From NCBI GenBank assembly GCA_028687415.1, contig JAQUAC010000159.1, positions 484-5,694 of the forward strand: 5,211 nucleotides of DNA, read 5' to 3'. Within the stretch, counting starts at the first letter, position 1. Each line of letters begins with the position of its first letter. The notes beneath the pieces are model-generated. The model was not told the origin of the DNA, did not search any database, and saw nothing but the letters and a program-made list of their open reading frames with translations. Positions 1 to 5,211 of this stretch are shown here, piece after piece. The translations under genes and the position numbers were made by a program. The stretch is from Acidocella sp. GTDB lineage: Bacteria > Pseudomonadota > Alphaproteobacteria > Acetobacterales > Acetobacteraceae.

Positions 1-182
1 GTCTGCGCCACAGCGCAGCGGCACGGATGGCCGAGGCCGGATGCAGCCCGCATGAGATCGCCGCCGTCACCGGCCATAAGAGCCTAAGCATGGTCAGCCG
101 GTACACCACGCAGACGCGCCAGGAGGAGTTGGCGAGCGCGGCCATCACGCGTCTGAAGAACAATCCGCGAAAGCCATTGTAA
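1..182 (+). CDS. Tyrosine recombinase / phage-type integrase, C-terminal fragment
   Basis: This is the last 59 codons of a gene that begins left of the window; the reading frame starts at base 3 and ends in TAA at 180-182. The visible peptide opens with LRHSAAARMAEAG, which matches the catalytic HxLRH box of tyrosine recombinases (second catalytic Arg at residue 2). It continues with the H box TGHKS (His at residue 25) and the nucleophile context SRYT (Tyr at residue 34), followed by a basic tail. The order and spacing Arg, His, then Tyr nine residues later are typical of the family. These enzymes cut and rejoin DNA through a 3'-phosphotyrosine link to integrate or excise phages and genomic islands. 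The stop lies about 60 bp from the 3' end of a tRNA gene, the classic integrase target. The N-terminal arm-binding and core-binding domains are outside the window, so subfamily and element type cannot be given. Confidence 0.93.
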   Translation, partial: LRHSAAARMAEAGCSPHEIAAVTGHKSLSMVSRYTTQTRQEELASAAITRLKNNPRKPL

Positions 183-210
183 AACTGGCCGGATTGGCAG
201 TGTAAAACTG
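178..210. repeat. 10-bp direct repeat flanking the integrase stop codon
   Basis: TGTAAAACTG occurs exactly at 178-187 and again at 201-210, 23 bp apart start to start. The first copy overlaps the integrase stop codon. The second copy also forms part of a small perfect inverted repeat, GCAGT-GTAAA-ACTGC (197-211). Short direct repeats next to int and beside the att site are what arm-type integrase binding sites look like, but no experimental motif is known to me for this enzyme. There is no T-run after the hairpin, so it is not a convincing terminator. Confidence 0.5.
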
Positions 211-227
211 CATAGGCAAAACTCATA

Positions 228-240
228 TAAATAATTGATT
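228..240 (-). promoter_or_regulatory. Candidate IHF binding site next to the att/tRNA end
   Basis: Read on the minus strand, the 13 bases are AATCAATTATTTA, an exact fit to the IHF consensus WATCAANNNNTTR. The site sits in the only strongly AT-rich strip of the region (about 217-243), between the integrase stop and the tRNA 3' end. Many tyrosine-recombinase att sites need IHF to bend DNA between arm and core sites, so the location fits that use. AT-rich DNA produces such matches by chance more easily, and IHF occupancy is not shown. Confidence 0.4.
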
Positions 241-244
241 TAAC

Positions 245-321
245 TGGCGTCCCCGGCGGGATTCGAACCCACGGCCCCCAGATTAGGAATCTGATGCTCT
301 ATCCTGCTGAGCTACGGAGAC
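245..321 (-). tRNA. tRNA-Arg (anticodon CCT)
   Basis: The minus strand folds into a complete cloverleaf. The acceptor stem GTCTCCG pairs with CGGGGAC with one G-U pair. The D-arm contains AGCTC and GAGC. The anticodon stem TCAGA/TCTGG encloses the loop TTCCTAA, with anticodon CCT at 287-285. The variable loop has 5 nt, and the T-arm is GTGGG-TTCGAAT-CCCGC. The discriminator base is G and the terminal CCA is encoded (plus-strand TGG at 245-247). CCU reads the AGG arginine codon, which is rare in GC-rich genomes. The 3' end faces the integrase fragment, so the gene is the likely attachment site of the element to the left. All stems are intact, so it should be functional. Confidence 0.97.
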
Positions 322-334
322 TTGCCCTACCTTC

Positions 335-362
335 ACGTTAGCCCAGCCTTTTGCCAAAGCAA
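335..362 (-). promoter_or_regulatory. Weak candidate promoter for tRNA-Arg
   Basis: On the minus strand a TTGCTT (357-362) lies 16 bp upstream of TAACGT (335-340), which would start transcription several bases before the mature tRNA 5' end at 321. Both hexamers match the sigma-70 consensus poorly. The position is the main argument. The rest of the gap between tRNA and recQ (322-481) shows no gene that I can support. Confidence 0.2.
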
Positions 363-481
363 AGCCATGGGCCCGCCCCTAGCACCACTCGCCGGCCAAC
401 CTCCCGCCCCTGCGTGCAACAGCCTCCAAACGCCTGCCACGTGATTGCGCCAAGCCGGCGGCGGACTATACCCTGAAGGTC

Positions 482-2326
482 ATGGATAGCCCGCTGCCCG
501 TCGCCCCCACCTCGCCGCCGCACGGCACTGCCAACCCAAACGAAGTGTTGCACCGCCTGTTCGGGCTCTCGGCCTTTCGCGGGCAACAGGAGGCAGTCGT
601 CTCTCACGTCATCGCCGGGGGCGATGCGATCGTACTGATGCCGACGGGGGGCGGTAAATCCCTCTGCTACCAGCTCCCGGCCTTATGCCGGAGCGGAGTC
701 GGCATCATCGTCTCACCGCTAATCGCGTTGATGCGCGACCAAGTGGCGGCCCTGCGTCAGCTCGGCGTGGCGGCGGCAGCCATGAACTCCAGCCTCACCG
801 GGCCCGAGCGGTCGCAAGTGCGTGCTGACCTGCGGGCCGGACGGCTAAAACTGCTCTACGCTGCCCCTGAGCGGCTGCTGATGCCGGATTTCCTGGAAAT
901 GCTGGACGGGGTAAAAATCGCGCTCTTCGCCATAGATGAAGCCCATTGCGTCAGCCAATGGGGACATGATTTCCGCCCGGAATATCTGGAGCTCTCCGGT
1001 CTGGCGGTCCGGTTCCCCGGCGTCCCCCGCATCGCCCTCACCGCCACAGCGGACCCGCAGACGCGTGAGGATATCGGCCGCCGCCTGGGGCTAGAGGATG
1101 CGCGCCTGTTCCTCTCCAGCTTTGACCGCCCCAACATCCGCTACGCCGTGCTGCGCAAGGAGGCGCCTTTGCGCCAATTACTCACCTTCCTGCGCGCGCA
1201 TGAGGGCGAGAGCGGCATCGTCTACTGCCTCAGCCGCAACACGGTGGAGCAGACAGCGGCGGCGCTTAATGAGCACGGTATCAAGGCCCTGCCCTACCAC
1301 GCCAGGCTGCCCCCCGAGGTGCGGTCCGCCAATCAGGACGCCTTCCTGACCACCGAGGAAGGGCTGGTGCTGGTCGCCACTGTGGCGTTCGGCATGGGTA
1401 TCGACAAGCCCGACGTCCGTTTCGTCGCGCATTTGGATCTGCCCTCCAGCCTAGAGGCATTCTACCAGGAAACAGGCCGCGCCGGGCGCGACGGCCTGCC
1501 CGCCGAAACGCTGCTGCTCTACGGCATGCAGGATCTGGTGATGCGCCGTGGCATGATCGAGCAGGGCGGAGCCCCGGCGCAGGTCAAACAGATTGAGCGC
1601 GGCAAACTCGATGCGCTGCTCGGCGTGTGCGAAACCGTTACCTGCCGGCGCCAAGCCATCCTCGCGCATTTCGGCGAAATCCTGCCCGCCCCTTGCGGCA
1701 ACTGCGATAACTGCCTGACCCCGGCCGAGACCTGGGATGGCACCGTGGCAGCGCAAAAGGCGCTCTCGGCAGCCTGGCGGACGCGGCAGCGCTTTGGCGT
1801 CGGGCATCTGACCGACCTGTTGCTGGGCATAAAAACCGAGAAGATCGAGCGCTTTGAGCACGACCAGCTGCCCACCTTCGGCGTCGGCACCGAGCTGGAC
1901 CGCAAGGGCTGGGGCTCCGTGTTCCGCCAGCTCATCGTGCGCGGAGCACTGGAGGTGGACCACGAGAATTTCGGCGCGCTGTGCCTAACACAAGCAGGTG
2001 AAACGATCCTGCGCGGCAAGGAGAGCGTGCTGTTACGCAAGGAAGCCGCCAGCGGCAGCGCCCGCGCGCTACTCAAGAAAAAAGCCGGGCGGCTGGAGGT
2101 ACCGGCGGCGGATCAGCCGCTATTCGAGGCCCTGCGCACCGAGCGGACAAGACTAGCCAAGGGGCAGAACGTGCCCGCCTATGTCATCTTCCACGACGCC
2201 ACCCTGGCGGCCATCGCCGCCGCGCGGCCGGGGAGCGAGGCGGCCCTAACTCAGATCCCCGGCATGGGCGCCAGCAAGATCGAGCGTTACGGCGCGGCGA
2301 TCCTCAGCATCATCGCCGGAGCGTGA
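482..2326 (+). CDS. recQ: ATP-dependent DNA helicase RecQ
   Basis: This 614-residue protein is a 3'-5' superfamily 2 helicase that unwinds DNA in recombination and replication-fork repair. Domains in order: motif 0 FRGQQEAVV (32-40); Walker A PTGGGKS (54-60); motif Ia SPLIALMRDQV (78-88); DEAH box with the RecQ aromatic-rich loop (152-168, DEAHCVSQWGHDFRPEY); motif III TAT (187-189); motif IV GIVYCLSR (245-252); motif V ATVAFGMGIDKPDVR (299-313); motif VI QETGRAGRDG (329-338). A zinc site uses Cys388, 405, 408 and 411, with the 17-3-3 spacing of E. coli RecQ. The RQC winged helix covers about 420-510 and a C-terminal HRDC domain about 545-612. Length is normal for full RecQ. The ATG at 482 has GAAGG five to seven bases upstream (475-479). 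The Pro-rich first 20 residues are a slight extension over typical RecQ. No key residue is missing. It converges on the next gene, 49 bp away. Confidence 0.97.
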   Translation: MDSPLPVAPTSPPHGTANPNEVLHRLFGLSAFRGQQEAVVSHVIAGGDAIVLMPTGGGKSLCYQLPALCRSGVGIIVSPLIALMRDQVAALRQLGVAAAAMNSSLTGPERSQVRADLRAGRLKLLYAAPERLLMPDFLEMLDGVKIALFAIDEAHCVSQWGHDFRPEYLELSGLAVRFPGVPRIALTATADPQTREDIGRRLGLEDARLFLSSFDRPNIRYAVLRKEAPLRQLLTFLRAHEGESGIVYCLSRNTVEQTAAALNEHGIKALPYHARLPPEVRSANQDAFLTTEEGLVLVATVAFGMGIDKPDVRFVAHLDLPSSLEAFYQETGRAGRDGLPAETLLLYGMQDLVMRRGMIEQGGAPAQVKQIERGKLDALLGVCETVTCRRQAILAHFGEILPAPCGNCDNCLTPAETWDGTVAAQKALSAAWRTRQRFGVGHLTDLLLGIKTEKIERFEHDQLPTFGVGTELDRKGWGSVFRQLIVRGALEVDHENFGALCLTQAGETILRGKESVLLRKEAASGSARALLKKKAGRLEVPAADQPLFEALRTERTRLAKGQNVPAYVIFHDATLAAIAAARPGSEAALTQIPGMGASKIERYGAAILSIIAGA

Positions 2327-2365
2327 GCTGGGGGAGAGAAATCCGCGGGTCCCAAAACAATGAGC

Positions 2366-2387
2366 CCTGAGAACCTTAATTCTTAGG
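2366..2387. terminator. Inverted repeat between convergent recQ and the small gene
   Basis: CCTGAGAA (2366-2373) and TTCTTAGG (2380-2387) can form an 8-bp stem with a six-base loop in plus-strand RNA, using one G-U pair. In minus-strand RNA the same pair becomes an A-C mismatch, so the plus strand (recQ transcript) folds better. It overlaps the last codons and stop of the small minus-strand gene. No U-run follows on the plus strand; on the minus strand a TTGTTTT lies about ten bases beyond. A 3'-end hairpin or weak bidirectional terminator is plausible, but the missing adjacent U-tract keeps confidence low. Confidence 0.3.
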
Positions 2388-2654
2388 CGCGTCGCTTCGG
2401 TCACCGCTGAATTTGGAGGCCGTTGTGGTCGCGCCATCCTTGATGGCCTCCCACGTTAAGATCGCTCCCTGCTTTATGCCTTGGCCGATCTGCACCGCGC
2501 CATTCCCCACGTGGTTCGCGCCGGTTTTAAAATCCTGCGCCACGTTGCCGGACGTTGGCTGGTTCGACTCGGTCTGCGCCAAAGCCGGTTCGGCCAGATA
2601 CAAATTGACGACGGCAGCCGCGAAAAGCACTCCCAAAGGGCGTTTAGTGAGCAA
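2376..2654 (-). CDS. Small exported protein of unknown function
   Basis: I do not recognise a named family. With a TTG start at 2654 the protein has 92 residues. It has a clear Sec signal peptide: basic start LTKRP, hydrophobic core LGVLFAAAVVNLYLA, and cleavage motif ALA before Gln27. The mature part of about 66 residues has a glycine-rich, probably amphipathic stretch with two consecutive heptads, VGNGAVQ (49-55) and IGQGIKQ (56-62), then GAILTWEAIKDGA, ending in a polar charged tail. It is likely periplasmic or membrane-surface associated. The TTG start is supported by GAGG five bases upstream (2660-2663) and a promoter just before it. The same frame stays open upstream to an ATG at 2756 overlapping the ATPase stop as TGATG, which would give 126 residues but bury the signal peptide behind 34 extra residues. 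Base composition is visibly less GC-rich than its neighbours. Confidence 0.75.
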   Translation of the reverse strand: MLTKRPLGVLFAAAVVNLYLAEPALAQTESNQPTSGNVAQDFKTGANHVGNGAVQIGQGIKQGAILTWEAIKDGATTTASKFSGDRSDAPKN

Positions 2655-2684
2655 GGTTCCCTCATCATCAATAGATTTTGGCAG

Positions 2685-2713
2685 ATAATATAGCCGCTGC
2701 ACGGCAGAAACAA
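2685..2713 (-). promoter_or_regulatory. Sigma-70-like promoter of the small exported protein gene
   Basis: On the minus strand TTGTTT (2708-2713) is followed after exactly 17 bp by TATTAT (2685-2690), matching five of six -10 bases and the TTG of the -35. Transcription would start near 2678, giving a leader of about 23 nt before the TTG start at 2654 that includes its GAGG ribosome site. The promoter sits inside any longer reading frame starting at 2756, which argues for the shorter protein. Confidence 0.55.
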
Positions 2714-2739
2714 CGCCCCTCAAAATTATCAGCGGGGCG
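2714..2739 (-). terminator. Hairpin after the HerA-like ATPase gene
   Basis: CGCCCC (2739-2734 on the minus strand) pairs with GGGGCG (2719-2714), a 6-bp GC stem around a 14-base AT-rich loop, followed by TTGTTT. It begins about 17 bp past the ATPase stop, as expected of a transcription terminator. The T-tract is interrupted and the loop is large, so termination may be partial. The -35 element of the downstream small gene overlaps the foot of the stem, so it could instead be an operator. Confidence 0.4.
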
Positions 2740-2755
2740 CTCCATGGCTTTGCCA

Positions 2756-4279
2756 TCACTCCCCACCTCCCACACCGGCCAAATCCGCTTGGGCCTCCTC
2801 GGTATTCGGGTCCCCCGGCGCCGTGGCCCAGGCAAGCTCCACCAGTGTCACAATCCGCCGCCCAGCGCCGTCCAACTGGCAGACGATCAACCCCTGCTCC
2901 TCCATATATGTCAGCAGGCGCCGGGCACGGCCCAGTGAGTGGGTGCCGTAAGCGCGGGCAATCGCCGGGTCGCCCGGGCAGGGCAGCCCCTCCTTGGCGG
3001 CGCGGGCGAGCATCATGAAGATGCCCTGCATATCTTCGGGCAAAACAGCCGCGCGGGCCGAAACATCCTGCCACGCATCATCCTCCGCCATCTCGGCGCT
3101 GATGCCGGCGCGCGCGCGGGTCAGCATGCGGCGGAAAGTGTCCAGATCCGGCGCCCCGGAGCGCAACCCCTCAATCCGGCAGCGGACCTGAAAATCCTGG
3201 TAAAGCACGCCAATGGCGCGGAACCCCGCCTCCGGGTCCGCCAATATGGCGGTCAGAATCCGCTCCAGCCGCTTACGCCGTTCCGCCAGCTCTTCAGGGC
3301 TCGGCGGCGCCTCCGCTGTTTCCGTTCGGTTTTCCGCGCCGGCGGGCTTGGCAGCCATAAGCTGGCTGAGCAGGTCCGGTGCTGGCGGTGCCGGCGCGCG
3401 GCGCTGGGGCCGGGCGGCCTCGGGCGGGGGAGCGGCCAGAATCACGGCACGCGCATCCTCCAGCGCCGCTCCCGGCAGCGGCGTGAGTCTGGGCACCGCA
3501 TTGGGCGGCTGGGTCTGCGTGGGGCCGATCCGCAGCCCCAACGGGCGGCGGGAAAGCGCCGGGCCCAGCGCCATGAAATGCCCGCGCTCCAGATCCCTGA
3601 ACGATTCCGCCTGCCGCCGCTCCATCCCCAGCAAATCGGCGGCACGCACCATGTCGATATCCAGAAAGGTGCGGCCCATGAGAAAGTTGGACGCCTCCGC
3701 GGCCACGTTCTTTGCCAGCTTGGCCAACCGCTGGGTCGCGATAATCCCCGCCAGCCCGCGCTTGCGCCCCCGGCACATCAAATTGGTCATGGCGCCGAGG
3801 GAGAGCTTGCGCGCCTCATCCGACACCTCTCCTGCGGCGGCAGGGGCAAAAAGCTGCGCCTCATCCACCACCACCAGCATCGGGTACCAATGGCCGCGAT
3901 CAACCTCAAAAATCCCGCCCAGGAAGGCAGCGGCGCGGCGCAGCTGGGTCTCGGCGTCGAGTCCCTCAAGGTTAAGCACGGTGGAGACCCGATGCATGCG
4001 CGCCCGCTCACCCGCCAGTTGCAGCCCCTGCTCGGTGTGGGCCTCGGCGTCGATCACCAGATGCCCAAAACGCTCGGCCAGGGTCACGAAATCGCCTTCG
4101 GGGTCGACAATCGCCTGCTGCACCCAAGGGGCGCTCTGCTCCAGCAACCGGCGCAGCAGATGAGATTTGCCCGAGCCGGAATTGCCCTGCACCAGCAGGC
4201 GGGTGGCCAGCAGCTCCTCCAGGTCGAGCGTCGCCGGGGCGCCAGAGCTCGTATATCCCATCTCGATCGCAACCGTCAT
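2756..4279 (-). CDS. HerA/DUF87-like P-loop ATPase with C-terminal winged-helix-like region
   Basis: A 507-residue cytoplasmic ATPase of the HerA-FtsK superfamily, a group that forms hexameric rings pumping DNA or protein. The Walker A motif GNSGSGKS is at 32-39. DPEGDF (59-64) corresponds to the conserved DPHGEY-like segment of HerA proteins. Walker B is MLVVVDEAQ (134-142). A basic CRGRKRG segment (169-175) supplies candidate arginine fingers, and ATQR (181-184) is the usual sensor-like element before NVAAEASNFLMGRT. The ATPase core ends near 250. A Pro/Ala-rich linker follows (about 258-330), then a charged helix. The last part (about 435-485, including ARAYGTHSLGRARRLLTYME and a beta-wing-like RRIVTLVE) resembles a winged helix. 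The P-loop starts only 31 residues in, so the N-terminal HAS-barrel of archaeal HerA is absent. There is no NurA-type nuclease nearby. The ATG at 4279 has a strong AAGGAGG, but 14 bases upstream. The substrate is unknown. Confidence 0.85.
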   Translation of the reverse strand: MTVAIEMGYTSSGAPATLDLEELLATRLLVQGNSGSGKSHLLRRLLEQSAPWVQQAIVDPEGDFVTLAERFGHLVIDAEAHTEQGLQLAGERARMHRVSTVLNLEGLDAETQLRRAAAFLGGIFEVDRGHWYPMLVVVDEAQLFAPAAAGEVSDEARKLSLGAMTNLMCRGRKRGLAGIIATQRLAKLAKNVAAEASNFLMGRTFLDIDMVRAADLLGMERRQAESFRDLERGHFMALGPALSRRPLGLRIGPTQTQPPNAVPRLTPLPGAALEDARAVILAAPPPEAARPQRRAPAPPAPDLLSQLMAAKPAGAENRTETAEAPPSPEELAERRKRLERILTAILADPEAGFRAIGVLYQDFQVRCRIEGLRSGAPDLDTFRRMLTRARAGISAEMAEDDAWQDVSARAAVLPEDMQGIFMMLARAAKEGLPCPGDPAIARAYGTHSLGRARRLLTYMEEQGLIVCQLDGAGRRIVTLVELAWATAPGDPNTEEAQADLAGVGGGE

Positions 4280-4293
4280 GTCTCGACTCTAAG

Positions 4294-4300
4294 CCTCCTT
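4294..4300 (-). promoter_or_regulatory. Strong but distant Shine-Dalgarno of the HerA-like ATPase
   Basis: The minus strand reads AAGGAGG, nearly the full anti-16S complement, but 14 bases separate it from the ATG at 4279; 5 to 9 is usual. No ATG, GTG or TTG in any frame lies at the ideal distance. CCTC directly upstream could pair with GAGG (4294-4297) across a three-base loop, which might mask the site in the mRNA. Confidence 0.45.
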
Positions 4301-4373
4301 GAGGGGACGGGCTTATCAACCCGGCAGCCCCCCGTCGAGCACCCAAACTTGGCCGCAGGCAAACGCAATGCGG

Positions 4374-4400
4374 TTTACGCCCCCGGCGCGCTGGTATAAG
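4374..4400 (+). promoter_or_regulatory. Extended -10 promoter for the ABC-F gene
   Basis: TATAAG (4395-4400) matches five of six -10 bases and is preceded by TGG, giving the TGn extended -10 motif. TTTACG (4374-4379) is a weak -35 at a short 15-bp spacing, which an extended -10 can tolerate. The start would be near 4407, leaving a leader of about 25 nt with a GAGG ribosome site (4422-4425) before the ATG at 4432. An imperfect inverted repeat, AAACGC-AAT-GCGGTTT (4361-4376), overlaps the -35 and could bind a regulator. Confidence 0.45.
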
Positions 4401-4431
4401 TGCCCCGCTCCCCTGGCCGCCGAGGACTCCC

Positions 4432-5211
4432 ATGATTCGCCTAGACAACATCAGCAAGCATAACGGCCGGCAACTGGTCTTCATCGAGGCTTCGGCCGCG
4501 TTGCAAAAGGGCGAGAAGATCGGCCTTGTCGGCCCCAACGGCGCCGGCAAAACCACGCTCTTCCGCATGATCACCCGCCAGGAGGAGCCCGATGAAGGCC
4601 ATATCCTCACCGACCGCGGCGTAAGCATTGGCTATTTCAACCAGGATGTAGGGGAAATGGCGGGCCACAGCGCCGTGGCCGAAGTCATGGAGGGCGCCGG
4701 CGCCGTGGCCGAGGTGGCCGCCGAGCTGGCGGAACTTGAAGCCGCACTGGGCGACCCGGAGCAGATGGACCGGCTCGACGCCATTCTGGAGCGCTTCGGC
4801 GAGGTGCAGGCCCGCTTCGAGGAGCTGGGCGGCTACGCGCTGGACGGCAAGGCGCGCGAGGTACTGGACGGCCTCGGCTTTAGCCAGGAGATGATGGACG
4901 GCGATGTCGGCAAGCTCTCCGGCGGTTGGAAGATGCGCGTCGCCCTGGGCCGCATTCTGCTCATGCGCCCCGATGTGATGCTACTCGACGAGCCGAGCAA
5001 CCATCTCGACCTTGAGAGCCTGATCTGGCTGGAACACTTCCTGGCCGGGTATGACGGCGCCCTGATGATGACCTCGCATGACCGCGCCTTCATGAACCGC
5101 GTCATCAACAAGGTCATCGAGATCGACGGCGGCGCCCTGACAAGCTTCTCCGGCGATTACGAGTTTTACGAGCAGCAGCGCGCCCTGAATGAGAAGCACC
5201 AGCAGGCGCAG
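4432..5211 (+). CDS. ABC-F family ATPase (ribosome-associated), N-terminal part
   Basis: The first 260 residues of a gene that runs off the right edge. No membrane segment is present, as expected of ABC-F proteins, which are soluble twin-ATPase factors that bind the ribosomal E site and affect stalled translation or antibiotic action. Nucleotide-binding domain 1 is complete: Walker A GPNGAGKTT (34-42), Q-loop Gln71, an acidic alpha-helical arm insertion (about 83-140, rich in Ala/Glu), signature LSGGWKMR (162-169), Walker B VMLLDEPSNHLDL (182-194, catalytic Glu187) and H-loop SHDR (215-218). The segment GDYEFYEQQRALNEKH (241-256) begins the interdomain linker that reaches towards the P-site tRNA. 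DEPSNHLD is a small variant of the usual ABC-F DEPTNHLD. The start ATG has GAGG six bases upstream. The second domain is outside the window, so the subfamily (Uup, YheS, YbiT or EttA type) is left open; housekeeping rather than resistance is more likely. Confidence 0.93.
   Translation, partial: MIRLDNISKHNGRQLVFIEASAALQKGEKIGLVGPNGAGKTTLFRMITRQEEPDEGHILTDRGVSIGYFNQDVGEMAGHSAVAEVMEGAGAVAEVAAELAELEAALGDPEQMDRLDAILERFGEVQARFEELGGYALDGKAREVLDGLGFSQEMMDGDVGKLSGGWKMRVALGRILLMRPDVMLLDEPSNHLDLESLIWLEHFLAGYDGALMMTSHDRAFMNRVINKVIEIDGGALTSFSGDYEFYEQQRALNEKHQQAQ

Larger units (their letters stand above)
1..247. mobile_element. Probable right end of a tRNA-targeted integrative element or prophage
   Basis: An integrase gene, a short AT-rich strip with a 10-bp direct repeat and an IHF-type site, and the 3' end of a tRNA-Arg gene follow one another within 250 bp. 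An element that recombines into the 3' part of a tRNA restores the tRNA with its own copy of that sequence and then extends away from the tRNA 3' end. Here that direction is leftwards, exactly where the integrase lies. The crossover would be inside the tRNA 3' half (roughly 245-289); the 247 boundary given is only the CCA end. The other end and the duplicated att copy are not in the window, so this is inference from layout. The integrase could also belong to a decayed element. Confidence 0.55.

Noticed and set aside
197..211. Hairpin GCAGT-GTAAA-ACTGC as integrase terminator
   Set aside because: The stem is only 5 bp with no following T-run; it is better explained as part of the direct-repeat region.
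445..472. Possible recQ promoter TTGCGC - 16 bp - TATACC
   Set aside because: The -10 match is poor, and the predicted start would fall inside or next to the ribosome site at 475-479, leaving almost no leader.
1451..2076. Minus-strand open frames of 170 and 185 codons inside recQ
   Set aside because: They lie wholly antisense to the RecQ zinc, RQC and linker regions and show no family motifs.
2757..3074. N-terminal extension of the small exported protein up to 3074
   Set aside because: This part runs in another frame through the ATPase coding sequence, reads as low-complexity shadow sequence, and would place the signal peptide deep inside the protein.
3213..4163. Second plus-strand open frame of 316 codons
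   Set aside because: It is Ser/Arg/Ala-rich shadow translation antisense to the ATPase, with no ribosome site or motif.
4313..4318. TGATAA on the minus strand as -10 of the ATPase gene
   Set aside because: No acceptable -35 lies 15-19 bp upstream, so the call rests on one weak hexamer.
2939..4399. Long plus-strand open frame of 486 codons opposite the ATPase gene
   Set aside because: The translation is low-complexity Arg/Gly/Ala/Gln-rich with no recognisable motif. It is antisense to a gene with clear Walker motifs, and such open frames are common in GC-rich DNA.
4008..4628. Minus-strand open frame spanning the divergent intergenic region
   Set aside because: It crosses the starts of two well-supported divergent genes and their ribosome sites, and its translation has no recognisable domain.

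Overview
The window is GC-rich bacterial DNA. RecQ, an ABC-F protein, a HerA-like ATPase and a tRNA with an encoded CCA fit a proteobacterium. My best guess is an alphaproteobacterium such as Rhodospirillales/Acetobacteraceae, judged from protein style and composition only, not from any search.

Layout. Bases 1-182 hold the C-terminal end of a tyrosine recombinase (phage-type integrase) that enters from the left. A short AT-rich strip (183-244) follows, with a 10-bp direct repeat and an exact match to the IHF consensus. A complete tRNA-Arg(CCT) lies on the minus strand (245-321), with its 3' end facing the integrase. This is the usual arrangement of an integrative element or prophage inserted in a tRNA gene: the element would extend left out of the window, and everything right of the tRNA would be ordinary chromosome.

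Bases 482-2326 encode a full-length RecQ helicase with helicase core, four-cysteine zinc site, RQC winged helix and HRDC domain. It converges on a minus-strand pair. The distal member is a small exported protein of unknown function (2376-2654, probably with a TTG start). The proximal member is a 507-residue HerA/DUF87-type P-loop ATPase (2756-4279) that lacks the usual N-terminal HAS-barrel and carries its own C-terminal winged-helix-like region. A divergent intergenic region (4280-4431) separates the ATPase from the start of an ABC-F family ATPase (4432 to the window edge), whose first nucleotide-binding domain is complete here.

How the genes work together. RecQ and the HerA-like ATPase are both predicted nucleic-acid motors, but they are convergent and share no visible operon. 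The ATPase and the small exported protein are on one strand and may be partly co-transcribed, although the small gene has a good promoter of its own. The ABC-F protein is expected to act on ribosomes. I see no defence system that can be firmly named. The least explained parts are the ATPase plus small exported protein pair and the integration boundary at the tRNA.
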